From Mycobacterium sp. NBC_00419 (GTDB taxonomy: Bacteria; Actinomycetota; Actinomycetes; Mycobacteriales; Mycobacteriaceae), in assembly GCF_036023875.1 (NCBI RefSeq), contig NZ_CP107931.1, forward strand, positions 4,650,001 through 4,714,000: 64,000 bases of DNA. The letters run 5' to 3'. The notes under the pieces were generated by a model. The model was not told where the DNA came from. It was given only the letters and a program-made list of their open reading frames with translations, and made no database searches. The translations under genes and the position numbers were made by a program. Positions 18,284 to 28,174 of the stretch are shown here, piece by piece (positions within the stretch are counted from its first letter, which is position 1; each line of letters starts with the position of its first letter).

Positions 18284-19021
18284 GTGTACCGAGTTTTTGA
18301 AGCGCTCGACGAACTGAGCGCAATCGTCGAGGAAGCCCGGGGCGTGCCGATGACGGCCGGCTGCGTCGTTCCGCGCGGTGATGTGCTGGAACTGGTCGAC
18401 GACATCAAGGACGCAATCCCCGGCGAACTCGACGACGCCCAGGACGTGCTCGACGCCCGCGACGCGCTGCTGCGCGAAGCCAAGGAGCACGCCGACTCCA
18501 TGGTCGGCAACGCCACCGCCGAGGCCGACTCGCTGCTCAGCCACTCCCGCGCCGAGGCCGACCGACTGCTGGCCGACGCCAAGTCGCAGGCTGACCGCAT
18601 GGTGGCCGAAGCCCGCCAGCACAGCGAGCGCATGGTGCACGAGGCCCGCGAGGAGACATCGCGGCTGGCTGCGACGTCCAAGCGCGAGTACGAAGCCGCC
18701 ACCAGCCGAGCCAAGGCCGAGGCCGACCGCCTGGTGGAGAGCGGCAACATGTCCTACGAGAAGGCCGTCCAGGAAGGCATCAAGGAGCAGCAGCGACTGG
18801 TCTCCCAGACCGAGGTCGTACAGGCTGCCAACGCTGAGGCCACCAAGCTCATCGACACCGCACACGCCGAAGCCGACCGGTTGCGCGGCGAGTGCGACAT
18901 CTACGTCGACAACAAGCTTGCCCAGTTCGAGGACTACCTCAATGGCACGTTGCGCTCGGTGAGCCGCGGCCGTCACCAGTTGCGCACCGCCGCCGGAACC
19001 CACGACTACGTGCAGCACTGA
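18284..19021 (+). CDS. sepIVA: DivIVA-domain cell-division protein SepIVA
   Basis: 245 residues. The first ~60 residues (MYRVFEALDELSAIVEEARG... GDVLELVDDIKDAIP) resemble the DivIVA/Wag31 N-terminal membrane-binding region. The rest is a long Ala/Glu/Arg-rich coiled coil with heptads such as EADRLLADAKSQADRMVAEA. Length and position match Rv2927c, an essential septation and polar-growth factor in mycobacteria. Start GTG 18284 has a strong CAGGAGGG site; the frame is open to 18179 without a better signal. The 254-base upstream gap contains a GACCAGTGGTC palindrome at 18174-18184 but no clear promoter. Confidence 0.9.
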   Translation: MYRVFEALDELSAIVEEARGVPMTAGCVVPRGDVLELVDDIKDAIPGELDDAQDVLDARDALLREAKEHADSMVGNATAEADSLLSHSRAEADRLLADAKSQADRMVAEARQHSERMVHEAREETSRLAATSKREYEAATSRAKAEADRLVESGNMSYEKAVQEGIKEQQRLVSQTEVVQAANAEATKLIDTAHAEADRLRGECDIYVDNKLAQFEDYLNGTLRSVSRGRHQLRTAAGTHDYVQH

Positions 19022-19022
19022 G

Positions 19023-19039
19023 CCGTCCTGACAGGGCGG
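19023..19039 (+). terminator. Short hairpin after sepIVA
   Basis: CCGTCCT-GAC-AGGGCGG forms a 7-bp stem with one G-U pair and a 3-base loop, starting two bases after the stop codon. It is a possible intrinsic terminator or stabilising 3' end. No U-tract follows. Confidence 0.4.
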
Positions 19040-19076
19040 TCAGCGTAGGCGACGGCCGCCCGCAATACTGACCGCC

Positions 19077-21044
19077 ATGACAATTCCGGGGCGCCTGGCT
19101 GGCGTCGCGTTCGTGGCCGCCGGAGTATTCGTCGCGCTGCAGAGCACGCCCACCCCCACCGCGGTGCGGTTGACCTCCTTTGACGTGCCGCTGTCACCCG
19201 TGGGCGGGGCCAACCACCGCACGTTGGTCGGCCCGGCGGTCTCGGCGGCGGCAGTGACGACGCCAATCCGGACCCCGGGCGACATCGCCGCGATCTTCAT
19301 CTCCAACGGCACTGCCGAGCACCCCGACGCGGGCTTGCTACTCGGCAATGGCTATAGCTACGACTCCGCCAGCTGCGCAGGCACCTCCACGTGCAGCGGC
19401 GGTCGCGGCGGGCTGATCTTCGGTAACGGTGGCAACGGGTACAACGGCGGCAACGGCGGAAACGCCGGCTTGTTCGGCGGCAGCGCCGGTGACGGCGGCG
19501 CCGGGGTGGACGCCGAGTACGGCGCGGACGGCACCGCCACCGCCGCGGGCAGAGGTGGCCGCGGCGGAAACGCGGGCCTGTTCGGCGCCGGCGGCGCGGG
19601 TGGCGCCGGCGGCACTGACTTCGGGAGTAGCGATTCGGCACTGGTGGTCGACGCCACCGGTGGCCTCGGCGGTAGCGGTGGCCGGGGCGGGCTGATCCGG
19701 GGTCGGGGCGGCAGCGGCGGCGACGGCGGCTACGGCGCAACCGGCAACGGTCGGGCCAGCGGCGGAGCCGGTGGCCGCGGGGGAGACGCCGGATTGTTCG
19801 GCAGCGGCGGCGATGCCGGCGGCGGTGGCAGCGCCGCTCACGGTGACGGCTCGGCCGACGGCGCCACCGGTGGTGCCGGAGGCGCGGGCGGCCGTGGCGG
19901 CCTGCTGATGGGCAACGCCGGCAACGGGGGCAACGGCGGCGGCTACAGCGGACCCGACGATCTGGGCGTGACGAGCATCTACGGCCCGGCTGTCGGGGGT
20001 GCGGGTGGGCCCGGCGGCCAAGCCACCCTGGGCTCTGCGGGTGTCGGCGGCGTCGGCGGTGGTGCGTCCGCGTACGCCGGCGGGGATGCCACCGGTGGCG
20101 CAGGCGGTGCCGGTGGCAGCGTTGTGTTGGTCGGCGCCGGCGGTGCCGGCGGGACGGGCGGGCTCGCTGACATGCAGGGAGATGGCATCGCACTCGGCGG
20201 CTCCGGTGGCCAGGGTGGCTCCAGCGGTGTCCTGCTCGGCGGCACCGGCGGGACGGGCGGAAAGGGCGGGTACGCGGGCGGCTACCGGCATGGTGGGGCC
20301 GTCGTGACCGCTGGCAGCGGCGGAGCAGGTGGTGCGGGGTCGATCGGGGCTGCCGGCGGTGACGGCGGATCCGGCGGTGACGCCGATGGCTATGCCGGGC
20401 TGAACGCCTACGGTGGCGCGGGCGGCCGAGGCGGCGACGCCCGCCTGGCCGGGACCGGCGGCGCCGGGGGAGTCGGCGGCTACGGCTGGGTCAACTATGA
20501 GGGCACTGGCACCGGAGTCGGCGGTGCGGGCGGCAGCGGCGGTGCCGGTGGCGCGTTCGCTCGCGGCGGCGCCGGAGGCGACGGCGGGGTGGGGGAGTCG
20601 GATTCCGGTGCGGGGGTCGGCGGTACCGGCGGGCAGGGCGGCGCCGGTGGGACGTTCGGCGACGGCGGTGGTGGCGGCGTCGGCGGCGAGGCCGTCACCG
20701 GTTCGGGAGACGGCGAGAACGGCGGCGATGCGACGGGCGGCACCGGCGGAACCGGCGGCGCCGGTGGAAGTTTCGCCTCGGGCGGCCCTGGGGGCGACGG
20801 CGGCGGCAGCTCGGTGCAGACCAATGATGTTGCTACCACCGCGATCAGCACCGGTGGGTCGGGCGGCGCAGGCGGCTCCGGCGGGTTCCGCGGCAACGGC
20901 GGTGGCGGCGGCAACGGGGGTGATGCGGCGGCCAGCGGCACCCAGGCCGGCAATGTGGTCAAGGCCGGCGGCGCCGGTGGTGCGAGCGGTCAGGCCGGTG
21001 CGCGCGGCAAGCCCGGGGCAACGGGCCATCCCGGCAGCCCGTGA
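19077..21044 (+). CDS. PGRS-like glycine-rich exported protein without a PE domain
   Basis: 655 residues. A hydrophobic N-terminus (RLAGVAFVAAGVFVALQS) is followed by about 70 unique residues (DIAAIFISNGTAEHPDAGLLLGNGYSYD) with one close cysteine pair (CAGTSTC). Then come more than 500 residues of GGAGG/GGxGG triplet repeats punctuated by GLFG, GLLMGN and similar blocks. This is the composition of the PGRS domain of PE_PGRS proteins, but the ~100-residue PE helical pair is absent and export would rest on the N-terminal signal. ATG 19077 is the only start before the hydrophobic segment. The C-terminus ends in collagen-like GQAGARGKPGATGHPGSP. Function is unknown; surface or cell-wall localisation is inferred. 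Confidence 0.7.
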   Translation: MTIPGRLAGVAFVAAGVFVALQSTPTPTAVRLTSFDVPLSPVGGANHRTLVGPAVSAAAVTTPIRTPGDIAAIFISNGTAEHPDAGLLLGNGYSYDSASCAGTSTCSGGRGGLIFGNGGNGYNGGNGGNAGLFGGSAGDGGAGVDAEYGADGTATAAGRGGRGGNAGLFGAGGAGGAGGTDFGSSDSALVVDATGGLGGSGGRGGLIRGRGGSGGDGGYGATGNGRASGGAGGRGGDAGLFGSGGDAGGGGSAAHGDGSADGATGGAGGAGGRGGLLMGNAGNGGNGGGYSGPDDLGVTSIYGPAVGGAGGPGGQATLGSAGVGGVGGGASAYAGGDATGGAGGAGGSVVLVGAGGAGGTGGLADMQGDGIALGGSGGQGGSSGVLLGGTGGTGGKGGYAGGYRHGGAVVTAGSGGAGGAGSIGAAGGDGGSGGDADGYAGLNAYGGAGGRGGDARLAGTGGAGGVGGYGWVNYEGTGTGVGGAGGSGGAGGAFARGGAGGDGGVGESDSGAGVGGTGGQGGAGGTFGDGGGGGVGGEAVTGSGDGENGGDATGGTGGTGGAGGSFASGGPGGDGGGSSVQTNDVATTAISTGGSGGAGGSGGFRGNGGGGGNGGDAAASGTQAGNVVKAGGAGGASGQAGARGKPGATGHPGSP

Positions 21045-21106
21045 CGATGTCCTGGACGCGCGGACCCGCTGACCGGTAACCGTCCTGATCGGTGCGGCCC
21101 GGGCCC

Positions 21107-21112
21107 TAAGAT
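21107..21112 (+). promoter_or_regulatory. Candidate -10 of the DUF177 gene
   Basis: TAAGAT lies 8 bases before the ATG at 21121. This places a transcript start one or two bases before the start codon, a near-leaderless arrangement that could drive the DUF177-rnc-mutM unit. Confidence 0.4.
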
Positions 21113-21120
21113 CGGGGGTT

Positions 21121-21708
21121 ATGGCGAGCTCACACCGTGCGAAAACGCACCCCGATGCGCGGTTGCCGCTCATCTTCGACGTGTCCAAGCTCGGCCGCCG
21201 GCCCGGCTCGATGATGGAAGTGCACGAGACGGTACCCAGCCCGTCGCGCATCGGACTCGACCTGATCGCTATCGATCGCGGCGCCGACCTCGACTTGGAC
21301 CTGCGGCTGGAGTCGGTGTCCGAGGGCGTTCTGGTGTCGGGCACCGTGCATGCACCGACCAGTGGTGAATGCGCCCGGTGCCTGGGGCCGGCCGCGGGCG
21401 AGGTCGAGATTGAGCTGACCGAGTTGTTCGCCTACCCCGACAGCGAGACCGAGTCCACCACCGAGGAGGACGAGGTGGGCCACGTCATCGATCAGACCGT
21501 CAACATCGAACAGGCCATCGTCGACGCCGTCGGGCTCGCCCTGCCGTTCGTGCCGTTGTGTTCCGAGGACTGCCTGGGGCTGTGCCCCGACTGCGGCGTC
21601 GCACTGGCCACCGCCGAACCCGGCCATCACCACGACAAGATCGATCCGCGCTGGGCGAAGCTGGCCGGCATGGTGGGCGACGGAGACGAGCAGGCAGACC
21701 CGTCGTGA
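21121..21708 (+). CDS. DUF177 / YceD-family protein
   Basis: 195-residue conserved protein (Rv2926c position). It carries the DUF177 features ECARCLGPA in the middle and [13 protein letters not shown] in the C-terminal half, a likely metal-binding cysteine cluster. In many bacteria the gene precedes rpmF and its product influences 23S rRNA or L32 accumulation. Here, as in other mycobacteria, rpmF does not follow and rnc does, overlapping by four bases (GTGA). A role in large-subunit rRNA metabolism is suggested by family and by coupling to RNase III, but not shown. Confidence 0.87.
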   Translation: MASSHRAKTHPDARLPLIFDVSKLGRRPGSMMEVHETVPSPSRIGLDLIAIDRGADLDLDLRLESVSEGVLVSGTVHAPTSGECARCLGPAAGEVEIELTELFAYPDSETESTTEEDEVGHVIDQTVNIEQAIVDAVGLALPFVPLCSEDCLGLCPDCGVALATAEPGHHHDKIDPRWAKLAGMVGDGDEQADPS

Positions 21709-22397
21709 CGCCCCCGCGCCAACACCTGCTGGACGCGCTGGGTGTCGAGTTGCCTGAAGAGCTGCTGACTCTTGCGCTGACCCACCGCAGCTACGCCTAC
21801 GAACATGGTGGGCTGCCCACCAACGAACGCCTCGAGTTCCTCGGCGACGCGGTCCTCGGCCTGACCGTGACCGACGAACTCTTCCATCGCCACCCCGAGC
21901 GCACCGAGGGTGATCTGGCCAAGCTGCGCGCCAGTGTGGTCAACACCCATGCCCTGGCCGACGTGGCGCGAGACCTCACCGACGAAGGCCTCGGCGCACA
22001 TCTGCTGCTGGGGCGCGGTGAGGTCAACACCGGTGGCGCCGACAAATCCAGCATCCTGGCCGACGGGATGGAATCGCTGCTGGGCGCGGTGTATCTGCAC
22101 CACGGCGTCGAGGTCGCCCGCGAGGTCATTCTGCGACTGTTCGGCGATCTGCTCGACACGGCCCCGACCCTGGGTGCGGGTCTGGACTGGAAGACCAGCC
22201 TGCAGGAACTCACCGCCGCACGGAGTCTGGGCCCGCCGTCCTACGTCGTGACCTCGACCGGCCCCGACCACGACAAGGAGTTCACCGCCATCGTGATGGT
22301 GACGGACACCGAGTACGGCAGCGGTGTCGGCCGGTCGAAGAAGGAGGCCGAGCAGAAGGCCGCCGCGGCCGCCTGGAAGGCGCTGGAAAAGGCTTGA
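21705..22397 (+). CDS. rnc: Ribonuclease III
   Basis: Double-strand-specific endoribonuclease for rRNA and mRNA processing. The 230-residue protein has the RNase III signature [14 protein letters not shown] (catalytic E and D near residues 40-47), a second acidic site in [12 protein letters not shown], and a C-terminal double-stranded RNA-binding domain ([14 protein letters not shown] ... [17 protein letters not shown]). GTG 21705 overlaps the DUF177 stop. mutM follows after 24 bases. Confidence 0.96.
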   Translation: MTPPRQHLLDALGVELPEELLTLALTHRSYAYEHGGLPTNERLEFLGDAVLGLTVTDELFHRHPERTEGDLAKLRASVVNTHALADVARDLTDEGLGAHLLLGRGEVNTGGADKSSILADGMESLLGAVYLHHGVEVAREVILRLFGDLLDTAPTLGAGLDWKTSLQELTAARSLGPPSYVVTSTGPDHDKEFTAIVMVTDTEYGSGVGRSKKEAEQKAAAAAWKALEKA

Positions 22398-22421
22398 CAC
22401 ACAGCATGATTCAACTCACCG

Positions 22422-23279
22422 ATGCCTGAGCTTCCCGAAGTCGAGGTGGTGCGCCGCGGATTGCAGGCCCACGCCGCGGGCAAGACGATCACCGCGGTGC
22501 GGGTGCACCATCCGCGGGCGGTGCGCCGCCACGAAGCCGGTGCCGGCGACCTCACTGCCCGGCTACTCGGCGCCACCATCCTCGGCACCGACCGGCGGGG
22601 AAAATACCTGTGGCTCACCCTCTCCGACGACGAGGCGCTGGTGGTGCATCTCGGGATGAGTGGTCAGATGCTGCTGGGGCCGGTCCCGAATACCGACCAT
22701 CTGCGGATCGCGACGCTGCTCGATGACGGCACCGCGCTGAGCTTCGTCGACCAGCGCACGTTCGGCGGCTGGCAGCTGGCTGATCTGGTGACCGTCGACG
22801 GTAGCCGGGTACCCGCGCCCGTGGCGCATATCGCCCGCGACCCGCTCGATCCGCTGTTCGACCGCGATGCCGTCGTTACGGTGTTGCGCCGCAAGCATTC
22901 CGAGATCAAACGGCAGCTCCTCGACCAGACCGTGGTCTCCGGGATCGGCAACATCTATGCCGACGAGGCACTGTGGCGGGCGAAGATCAACGGTGCCCGG
23001 CTGGCCGAGAAGCTGACCCGGCGCCAGCTCGGGGAGCTGCTGGATGCGGCCGCCGAGGTGATGCGCGAGGCGCTGGGGCAAGGCGGTACGTCGTTCGACT
23101 CGCTGTACGTCAACGTCAACGGCCAGTCCGGCTACTTCGACCGGTCGCTCAACGCCTACGGCCAGGAAGATCGAAGCTGCCGGCGCTGCGGGGCGGTGAT
23201 CCGCCGGGAGAAGTTCATGAACCGGTCGTCGTTCTACTGCCCGAACTGTCAGCCCGCACCGCGCAGGCCGACTCGGTGA
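22422..23279 (+). CDS. mutM: Formamidopyrimidine-DNA glycosylase
   Basis: Excises 8-oxoguanine and FaPy lesions and nicks the abasic site. The 285-residue protein begins [13 protein letters not shown], so Pro2/Glu3 are intact, with Lys in the RRGKYLWL turn and the H2TH segment [14 protein letters not shown]-terminal zinc finger ([13 protein letters not shown] ... FYCPNCQ) is complete. Start ATG 22422 is fixed because the mature N-terminal Pro is catalytic. Located after rnc as in Rv2925c-Rv2924c. Confidence 0.97.
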   Translation: MPELPEVEVVRRGLQAHAAGKTITAVRVHHPRAVRRHEAGAGDLTARLLGATILGTDRRGKYLWLTLSDDEALVVHLGMSGQMLLGPVPNTDHLRIATLLDDGTALSFVDQRTFGGWQLADLVTVDGSRVPAPVAHIARDPLDPLFDRDAVVTVLRRKHSEIKRQLLDQTVVSGIGNIYADEALWRAKINGARLAEKLTRRQLGELLDAAAEVMREALGQGGTSFDSLYVNVNGQSGYFDRSLNAYGQEDRSCRRCGAVIRREKFMNRSSFYCPNCQPAPRRPTR

Positions 23280-23311
23280 CAAGGATGCCGGCAACGGCGG
23301 GAGGGTGATAC

Positions 23312-23767
23312 ATGGAGCAACATCGCATCGAAATCCGTTCGGGCGCAGACCTGACACTGGCTCCTGGCGCCATCAACCCGGAGTGGATCATCGACGGCGA
23401 TCCGCAGATCCGCAGCACCTGGTGGTCGAGTGATACCGACGGCCTGGCGGGCAACTTCGTGTGGGATTGCACCGCGGGCAGGTTCCGCTGGTACTTCGGT
23501 TGCGACGAGACCGTGCACATCATCGAGGGCGAGGTCGAGGTGAGCGCGGACGGTGTGCCCCCGACGTGGCTGCGGGCCGGCGACTCGGCGATCTTCCGGA
23601 CCGGCACCTGGGCGACCTGGTACGTGCCGACCTACGTCCGCAAGCATGCGGTGGTGCGCACCAACCTGCCCTGGCCGTTGCGCAAGCAGGTCACCGTCGG
23701 CCGGCGCGCCAAACACCTGCTGCGGCGGATGCTCGGCCGCGGCCCGGCTCCGCAGCCACAGCTGTGA
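23312..23767 (+). CDS. Cupin-domain protein (DUF861 type)
   Basis: 151 residues with a single small beta-barrel: GRFRWYFGCDETVHIIEGEVEV and a second half DSAIFRTGTWATWYVP. This is the pattern of the Cupin_3/DUF861 family related to ureidoglycolate lyase-like and sugar-binding cupins. The usual metal triad is only partly visible (a single His in ETVHII), so catalysis is uncertain. A basic tail (RRAKHLLRRMLGRG) is unusual. A GGAGGG site precedes ATG 23312. This gene is not expected between mutM and the OsmC gene from the M. tuberculosis order, so it looks like an accessory insertion. Confidence 0.7.
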   Translation: MEQHRIEIRSGADLTLAPGAINPEWIIDGDPQIRSTWWSSDTDGLAGNFVWDCTAGRFRWYFGCDETVHIIEGEVEVSADGVPPTWLRAGDSAIFRTGTWATWYVPTYVRKHAVVRTNLPWPLRKQVTVGRRAKHLLRRMLGRGPAPQPQL

Positions 23768-23812
23768 CGGTGCGGTGGAATATCCCCGCGCCGGTGGATG
23801 TAGGAATGTGCC

Positions 23813-24229
23813 ATGACTGAACTGTGGGTGGAGCGCACCGGTATCCGGCGCTATACGGGGCGCAGCAGCCGCGGCGCGGAAGTCCTGATCGGCTCGGAGA
23901 CCGACGACGGCGTCTTCACACCCGGTGAGCTGCTCAAGATCGCGCTGGCCGGTTGCAGTGGCCTGAGCAGTGACCAGCCGTTGCGCCGCCGTCTGGGCGA
24001 CGAGTTCCAGGCGGTCATCAAGGTCTCCGGTGACGCCGACCGGGACCAGGAGCGTTACCCGCTGCTGCAGGAGAAGCTGGAGATCGACCTGTCCGGGCTG
24101 TCGGCCGAGGAGGTGGAACGGCTGATCGTGGTGGTCAACCGCGCCATCGACCAGGTCTGCACCGTCGGACGCACGCTGAAGAACGGCGCGCAGGTGAACT
24201 TCGAGGTGACCGACGTTGGCCGAGCCTGA
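23813..24229 (+). CDS. OsmC/Ohr-family thiol peroxidase-like protein
   Basis: 138 residues. OsmC-like proteins reduce organic hydroperoxides using two cysteines; here they appear as LAGCSGLSSD near residue 46 and IDQVCTVGRTL near residue 115. The position is that of Rv2923c, upstream of acyP and smc. The following gene's TTG start lies inside its last codons, implying translational coupling. Confidence 0.85.
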   Translation: MTELWVERTGIRRYTGRSSRGAEVLIGSETDDGVFTPGELLKIALAGCSGLSSDQPLRRRLGDEFQAVIKVSGDADRDQERYPLLQEKLEIDLSGLSAEEVERLIVVVNRAIDQVCTVGRTLKNGAQVNFEVTDVGRA

Positions 24230-24497
24230 CGTTCGCCTGACCGCCTGGGTGCACGGCCACGTCCAAGGCGTGGGTTTCCGCTGGTGGACGCGGTCGCGGG
24301 CGCTGGAACTGGGCCTGACCGGCTACGCAGGCAACCAGGCCGACGGCCGTGTCCTGGTGGTCGCCCAGGGTCCGCGGGCCGATTGTGAGCGGCTTCTGGA
24401 GTTGCTGCGGGGCGATTCGACCCCCGGTTCGGTGGACACAGTGGTCGCCGACTTCACCGAACCCGGCGAGCCGATTACCGGGTTCCGCGAGCGCTGA
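24216..24497 (+). CDS. acyP: Acylphosphatase
   Basis: 93-residue hydrolase of carboxyl-phosphate bonds. The active-site loop [13 protein letters not shown] contains the phosphate-binding Arg, and the catalytic Asn is in [11 protein letters not shown]. The start is TTG 24216, giving MAEPDVRL and a 14-base overlap with the OsmC gene; no ATG or GTG gives a complete N-terminal strand. smc follows after 26 bases. Confidence 0.93.
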   Translation: MAEPDVRLTAWVHGHVQGVGFRWWTRSRALELGLTGYAGNQADGRVLVVAQGPRADCERLLELLRGDSTPGSVDTVVADFTEPGEPITGFRER

Positions 24498-24509
24498 GCC
24501 GCCCGCCGG

Positions 24510-24515
24510 TAATCT
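24510..24515 (+). promoter_or_regulatory. Candidate -10 of smc
   Basis: TAATCT lies 8 bases before the GTG start of smc, with no Shine-Dalgarno in between, suggesting a near-leaderless transcript. Confidence 0.4.
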
Positions 24516-24523
24516 CACTGCAC

Positions 24524-27500
24524 GTGTACCTCAAGAGTCTGACGCTGAAGGGCTTCAAGTCGTTCGCGTCCCCGACGACTCTGCGCTTCGAACCCGGCAT
24601 CACCTGCGTCGTCGGTCCCAATGGCTCGGGCAAGTCCAACGTTGTCGATGCTCTGACCTGGGTGATGGGCGAGCAGGGGGCCAAGACCCTGCGCGGCGGC
24701 AAGATGGAGGACGTCATTTTCGCCGGCACCTCGACGCGAGCCCCGCTGGGGCGCGCCGAGGTCACCTTGACCATCGACAACTCCGACAACGCACTACCCA
24801 TCGAATACTCCGAGGTCTCGATCACCCGGCGGATGTTCCGCGACGGCGCCGGCGAGTACGAGATCAACGGCAGCAGCTGCCGACTGATGGACATCCAGGA
24901 ACTGCTCAGTGACTCCGGCATCGGCCGGGAGATGCACGTCATCGTCGGGCAGGGGCGCCTGTCACAGATCCTCGAATCGCGGCCCGAAGACCGCCGGGCC
25001 TTCATCGAGGAAGCCGCCGGTGTGCTCAAGCACCGCAAGCGCAAGGAAAAGGCCGTCCGCAAGCTCGAGTCGATGTCGGCCAACCTGGCCCGCCTGACCG
25101 ACCTGACCACCGAACTGCGCCGTCAGCTCAAACCGTTGGGCCGCCAGGCCGAGATGGCGCGGCGCGCCCAGACCATCCAGGCCGACCTTCGCGACGCCCG
25201 GCTGCGGCTGGCAGCCGACGACCTGGTGGCCCGGCGTAACGAGTTCGCCGGCGCCGACACCACCGAGACGACGCTGCGCCGCGAGCATGACGAGGCCGCG
25301 CAGCGGCTGGCCGTGGCCACCGAGGCGCTGGCCACCCACGAAGCCGCTGTCGCAACCCTCTCGGAGCGCACCGACGCCGCCCAGCAGGCCTGGTTCCGGT
25401 TCTCGGCGCTCGCCGAGCGGGTCAGCGCCACCGTGCGCATCGCCAGCGAGCGGGCGCAGTACCTGGACAGCGAGCCGGAGGCCAGCAGCGGGCCCGACCC
25501 CGACGCGCTCGAGGCGCAGGCCGACGAGATCGCCGCCCGCGAGCAGCAGCTGTTGGCCGAGCTGACCGAGGCCCGCACCCGGCTGGAAGCGGCCCGTGCC
25601 GAACAGACCGAGAAGGAGCGCGCGGCCGCCGAAGCTGAACGGGCTCACATGGCCGCCGTCCGGGCCGAGGCCGATCGCCGAGAAGGCTTGGCGCGGTTGG
25701 CCGGTCAGGTCGAGACGATGCGCGCCCGGGTCGAGTCCATCGACGAGGGTGTGGCGCGGCTGACGAACGCGATCGAAGAGGCGGCCACCCGCACCCAGCA
25801 GGCCAAGGCCGAGTTCGAAACGGTGCAGAGCCGGATCGGTGAACTCGACCAGGGTGAGCTCGGCCTCGACGAACAGCATGACCGCAGTGTGGCCGCCCTA
25901 CGGGTGGCCGACGAGCGGGTCGCCGAGCTGCAGACCGCCGAACGGGCCGCCGAACGCCAGGTGGCCTCGTTACGGGCCCGGATCGAGGCGCTGTCCGTCG
26001 GCCTGGAGCGCAAGGACGGAGCGGCCTGGCTGGTGCAGAACCGCGGTAGCGCAGGACTTTTCGGAACGATCGCCACGCTGGTCAAGGTGCACGCCGGCTA
26101 CGAGGTTGCGCTGGCCGTAGTGCTGGGCGCGGCGGCCGACGCGGTGGCGGCCGACGACTTCGACGCCGCCCGCTCCGCGGTCCGAGCGCTGAAGGAGGCC
26201 GACGGTGGACGGGCCGCAATTGTGTTGGGGGACTGGCCCGTGGCCACGCACAGTGACAACGCGCCGCTGCCCGCCGGTGCACGCTGGGCGGTCGATCTGG
26301 TCGACGCCCCGCAGCGGTTGCGCGGCGCGCTGTCGGCGATGCTTGCCGACGTCGCCGTGGTCGAGGATCTGGGTGCGGCCCTTGACCTTGTCGCCGCCCG
26401 GCCGGCGCTGCGTGCGGCGACACTCGACGGTGATCTGGTCGGCCCGGGCTGGGTCAGTGGCGGATCAGACCGCAAGCCGAGCACCCTGGAGATCGCCTCC
26501 GAAATCGAAAAGGCCACAACGGAACTGGCCGCATCCGAGACGCAGGTTGAAGAGCTGTCGGCTGCGCTTGCCGGTGCGCTGAGCGAGCAGTCCAACCGGC
26601 AGGACGCCGCCGAGCAGGCGCTGGCCGCCCTCAACGAGTCCGACGCCGCGATCTCGGCGATCTACGAACAACTCGGCCGGCTGGGGCAGGACGCCCGCGT
26701 CGCCGAGGAGGACTGGCGTCGTCAGCTCGCCCAACGCGCCGAACTCGAAACCAGCCGGGTGCAGACCGTCGAGGACCTGACCGCACTGGAGGGCAGGCTC
26801 AACGCAGCTCAGGAAACCTCGACCGTCACCGACGACGCCCCGGCGGACCGCCAGCAGATGCAAGCCGCCGCCGAGGCGGCACGCGCGGTGGAGGTCGAAG
26901 CCAGGCTTGCGGTGCGCACCGCCGAGGAACGTGCGAATGCCGTTCGTGGGCGGGCTGATTCACTGCGCCGAACCGCGGCGGCCGAGCGTGAAGCGCGGAT
27001 TCGCGCCCAGCGGGCCCGGGCCGCCCGTGCCCATGCCGCGGCCGTCGCCGCCGCGGTGGCCGAGTCCGGCCGGCAGGTCGCCGAGCGCCTGGCCGGGGTC
27101 GTCGTCGCCGCCTCGCGTCGCCGTGACACCCTGGCTGCCGAGCGACAGCAACGTGCCACCGCGATGGCCGCGGCACGCGAGGAAGTCACCACTCTCAACA
27201 GCCGAATTACCGCGCTGACCGATTCGTTGCACCGCGACGAGGTGGCCAAGGCGCAGGCCGCGATGCGCATCGAACAGCTCGAGGAGATGGTGCTCGAACA
27301 GTTCGGCATGGCTGCCGACGACCTGATCGCCGAGTACGGACCCGACGTGGCGCTGCCGCCGTCGGAGCTGGAGATGGCCGAGTACGAACAGGCCAAGGAA
27401 CGCGGCGAACAGGTGACCACGCCTGCCCCGATGCCGTTCGACCGGTCGACCCAGGAGCGGCGCGCCAAGCGGGCCGAACGTGAACTGGCCGAGCTGGGCC

Positions 27501-28114
27501 GGGTCAACCCGCTGGCGCTCGAAGAGTTCGCGGCACTCGAGGAGCGCTACAACTTCCTTGCCACCCAGCTCGAGGACGTCAAGGCCGCCCGCAAAGACCT
27601 GCTCGACGTGATCGCCGACGTCGACAACCGCATCCTTCAGGTGTTCGCGGAGGCTTACGCCGACGTCGAGCGTGAGTTCGGGCAGGTGTTCGCCACCCTG
27701 TTCCCCGGTGGTGAGGGCCGGCTGCTGCTGACCGACCCCAATGACCTGCTGACCACGGGTGTGGAGGTCGAAGCCCGGCCGCCGGGCAAGAAGGTCAAGC
27801 GGCTCTCGCTGCTGTCCGGCGGGGAGAAGTCGCTGACCGCGGTGGCGATGCTGGTGGCCATCTTCCGTGCGCGTCCGTCCCCGTTCTACGTGATGGACGA
27901 GGTGGAGGCGGCGCTCGACGACGTCAACCTGCGCCGGCTGATCGGGTTGTTCGAGCAGCTGCGGACCCAGTCGCAGCTGATCGTGATCACCCATCAGAAG
28001 CCGACGATGGAGATCGCCGACGCGCTCTACGGCGTCACCATGCAGGGTGACGGCATCACCACCGTGATCTCGCAGCGGATGCGCGGCCAGGAACTGGTCG
28101 CCACCAGCGGCTAG
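24524..28114 (+). CDS. smc: Chromosome segregation SMC ATPase
   Basis: 1196-residue structural-maintenance-of-chromosomes protein. Walker [17 protein letters not shown] is near residue 32. Two long coiled coils flank a hinge around residues 500-650 ([12 protein letters not shown] ... GWVSGGSD). The C-terminal head carries the ABC signature [14 protein letters not shown] and Walker [14 protein letters not shown]. Full length, no disruption. Start GTG 24524 gives the family N-terminus [14 protein letters not shown]. In M. tuberculosis ftsY follows directly; here a carboxylesterase and an IPP isomerase are interposed. Confidence 0.97.
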   Translation: MYLKSLTLKGFKSFASPTTLRFEPGITCVVGPNGSGKSNVVDALTWVMGEQGAKTLRGGKMEDVIFAGTSTRAPLGRAEVTLTIDNSDNALPIEYSEVSITRRMFRDGAGEYEINGSSCRLMDIQELLSDSGIGREMHVIVGQGRLSQILESRPEDRRAFIEEAAGVLKHRKRKEKAVRKLESMSANLARLTDLTTELRRQLKPLGRQAEMARRAQTIQADLRDARLRLAADDLVARRNEFAGADTTETTLRREHDEAAQRLAVATEALATHEAAVATLSERTDAAQQAWFRFSALAERVSATVRIASERAQYLDSEPEASSGPDPDALEAQADEIAAREQQLLAELTEARTRLEAARAEQTEKERAAAEAERAHMAAVRAEADRREGLARLAGQVETMRARVESIDEGVARLTNAIEEAATRTQQAKAEFETVQSRIGELDQGELGLDEQHDRSVAALRVADERVAELQTAERAAERQVASLRARIEALSVGLERKDGAAWLVQNRGSAGLFGTIATLVKVHAGYEVALAVVLGAAADAVAADDFDAARSAVRALKEADGGRAAIVLGDWPVATHSDNAPLPAGARWAVDLVDAPQRLRGALSAMLADVAVVEDLGAALDLVAARPALRAATLDGDLVGPGWVSGGSDRKPSTLEIASEIEKATTELAASETQVEELSAALAGALSEQSNRQDAAEQALAALNESDAAISAIYEQLGRLGQDARVAEEDWRRQLAQRAELETSRVQTVEDLTALEGRLNAAQETSTVTDDAPADRQQMQAAAEAARAVEVEARLAVRTAEERANAVRGRADSLRRTAAAEREARIRAQRARAARAHAAAVAAAVAESGRQVAERLAGVVVAASRRRDTLAAERQQRATAMAAAREEVTTLNSRITALTDSLHRDEVAKAQAAMRIEQLEEMVLEQFGMAADDLIAEYGPDVALPPSELEMAEYEQAKERGEQVTTPAPMPFDRSTQERRAKRAERELAELGRVNPLALEEFAALEERYNFLATQLEDVKAARKDLLDVIADVDNRILQVFAEAYADVEREFGQVFATLFPGGEGRLLLTDPNDLLTTGVEVEARPPGKKVKRLSLLSGGEKSLTAVAMLVAIFRARPSPFYVMDEVEAALDDVNLRRLIGLFEQLRTQSQLIVITHQKPTMEIADALYGVTMQGDGITTVISQRMRGQELVATSG

Positions 28115-28161
28115 TGCCCCGAGCCCGAGTGGACGCGGCTCGCCGGGTCCGTCGCACGGTC

Positions 28162-28167
28162 TAGGTT
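28162..28167 (+). promoter_or_regulatory. Candidate leaderless -10 of the carboxylesterase
   Basis: TAGGTT ends 7 bases before the GTG at 28175, in the 60-base gap after smc; no ribosome-binding site is visible. Confidence 0.45.
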
Positions 28168-28174
28168 CAACGTT

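Noticed and set aside
19400..20990. Possible CRISPR array or satellite in the GGC-rich repeats
   Set aside because: The periodicity is codon-level Gly-Gly-x, with no constant repeat length or unique spacers.
19338..21344. Minus-strand frame of 668 codons opposite the PGRS-like gene
   Set aside because: Mirrors the glycine repeat as Ala/Pro/Thr; no start signal; crosses into DUF177.
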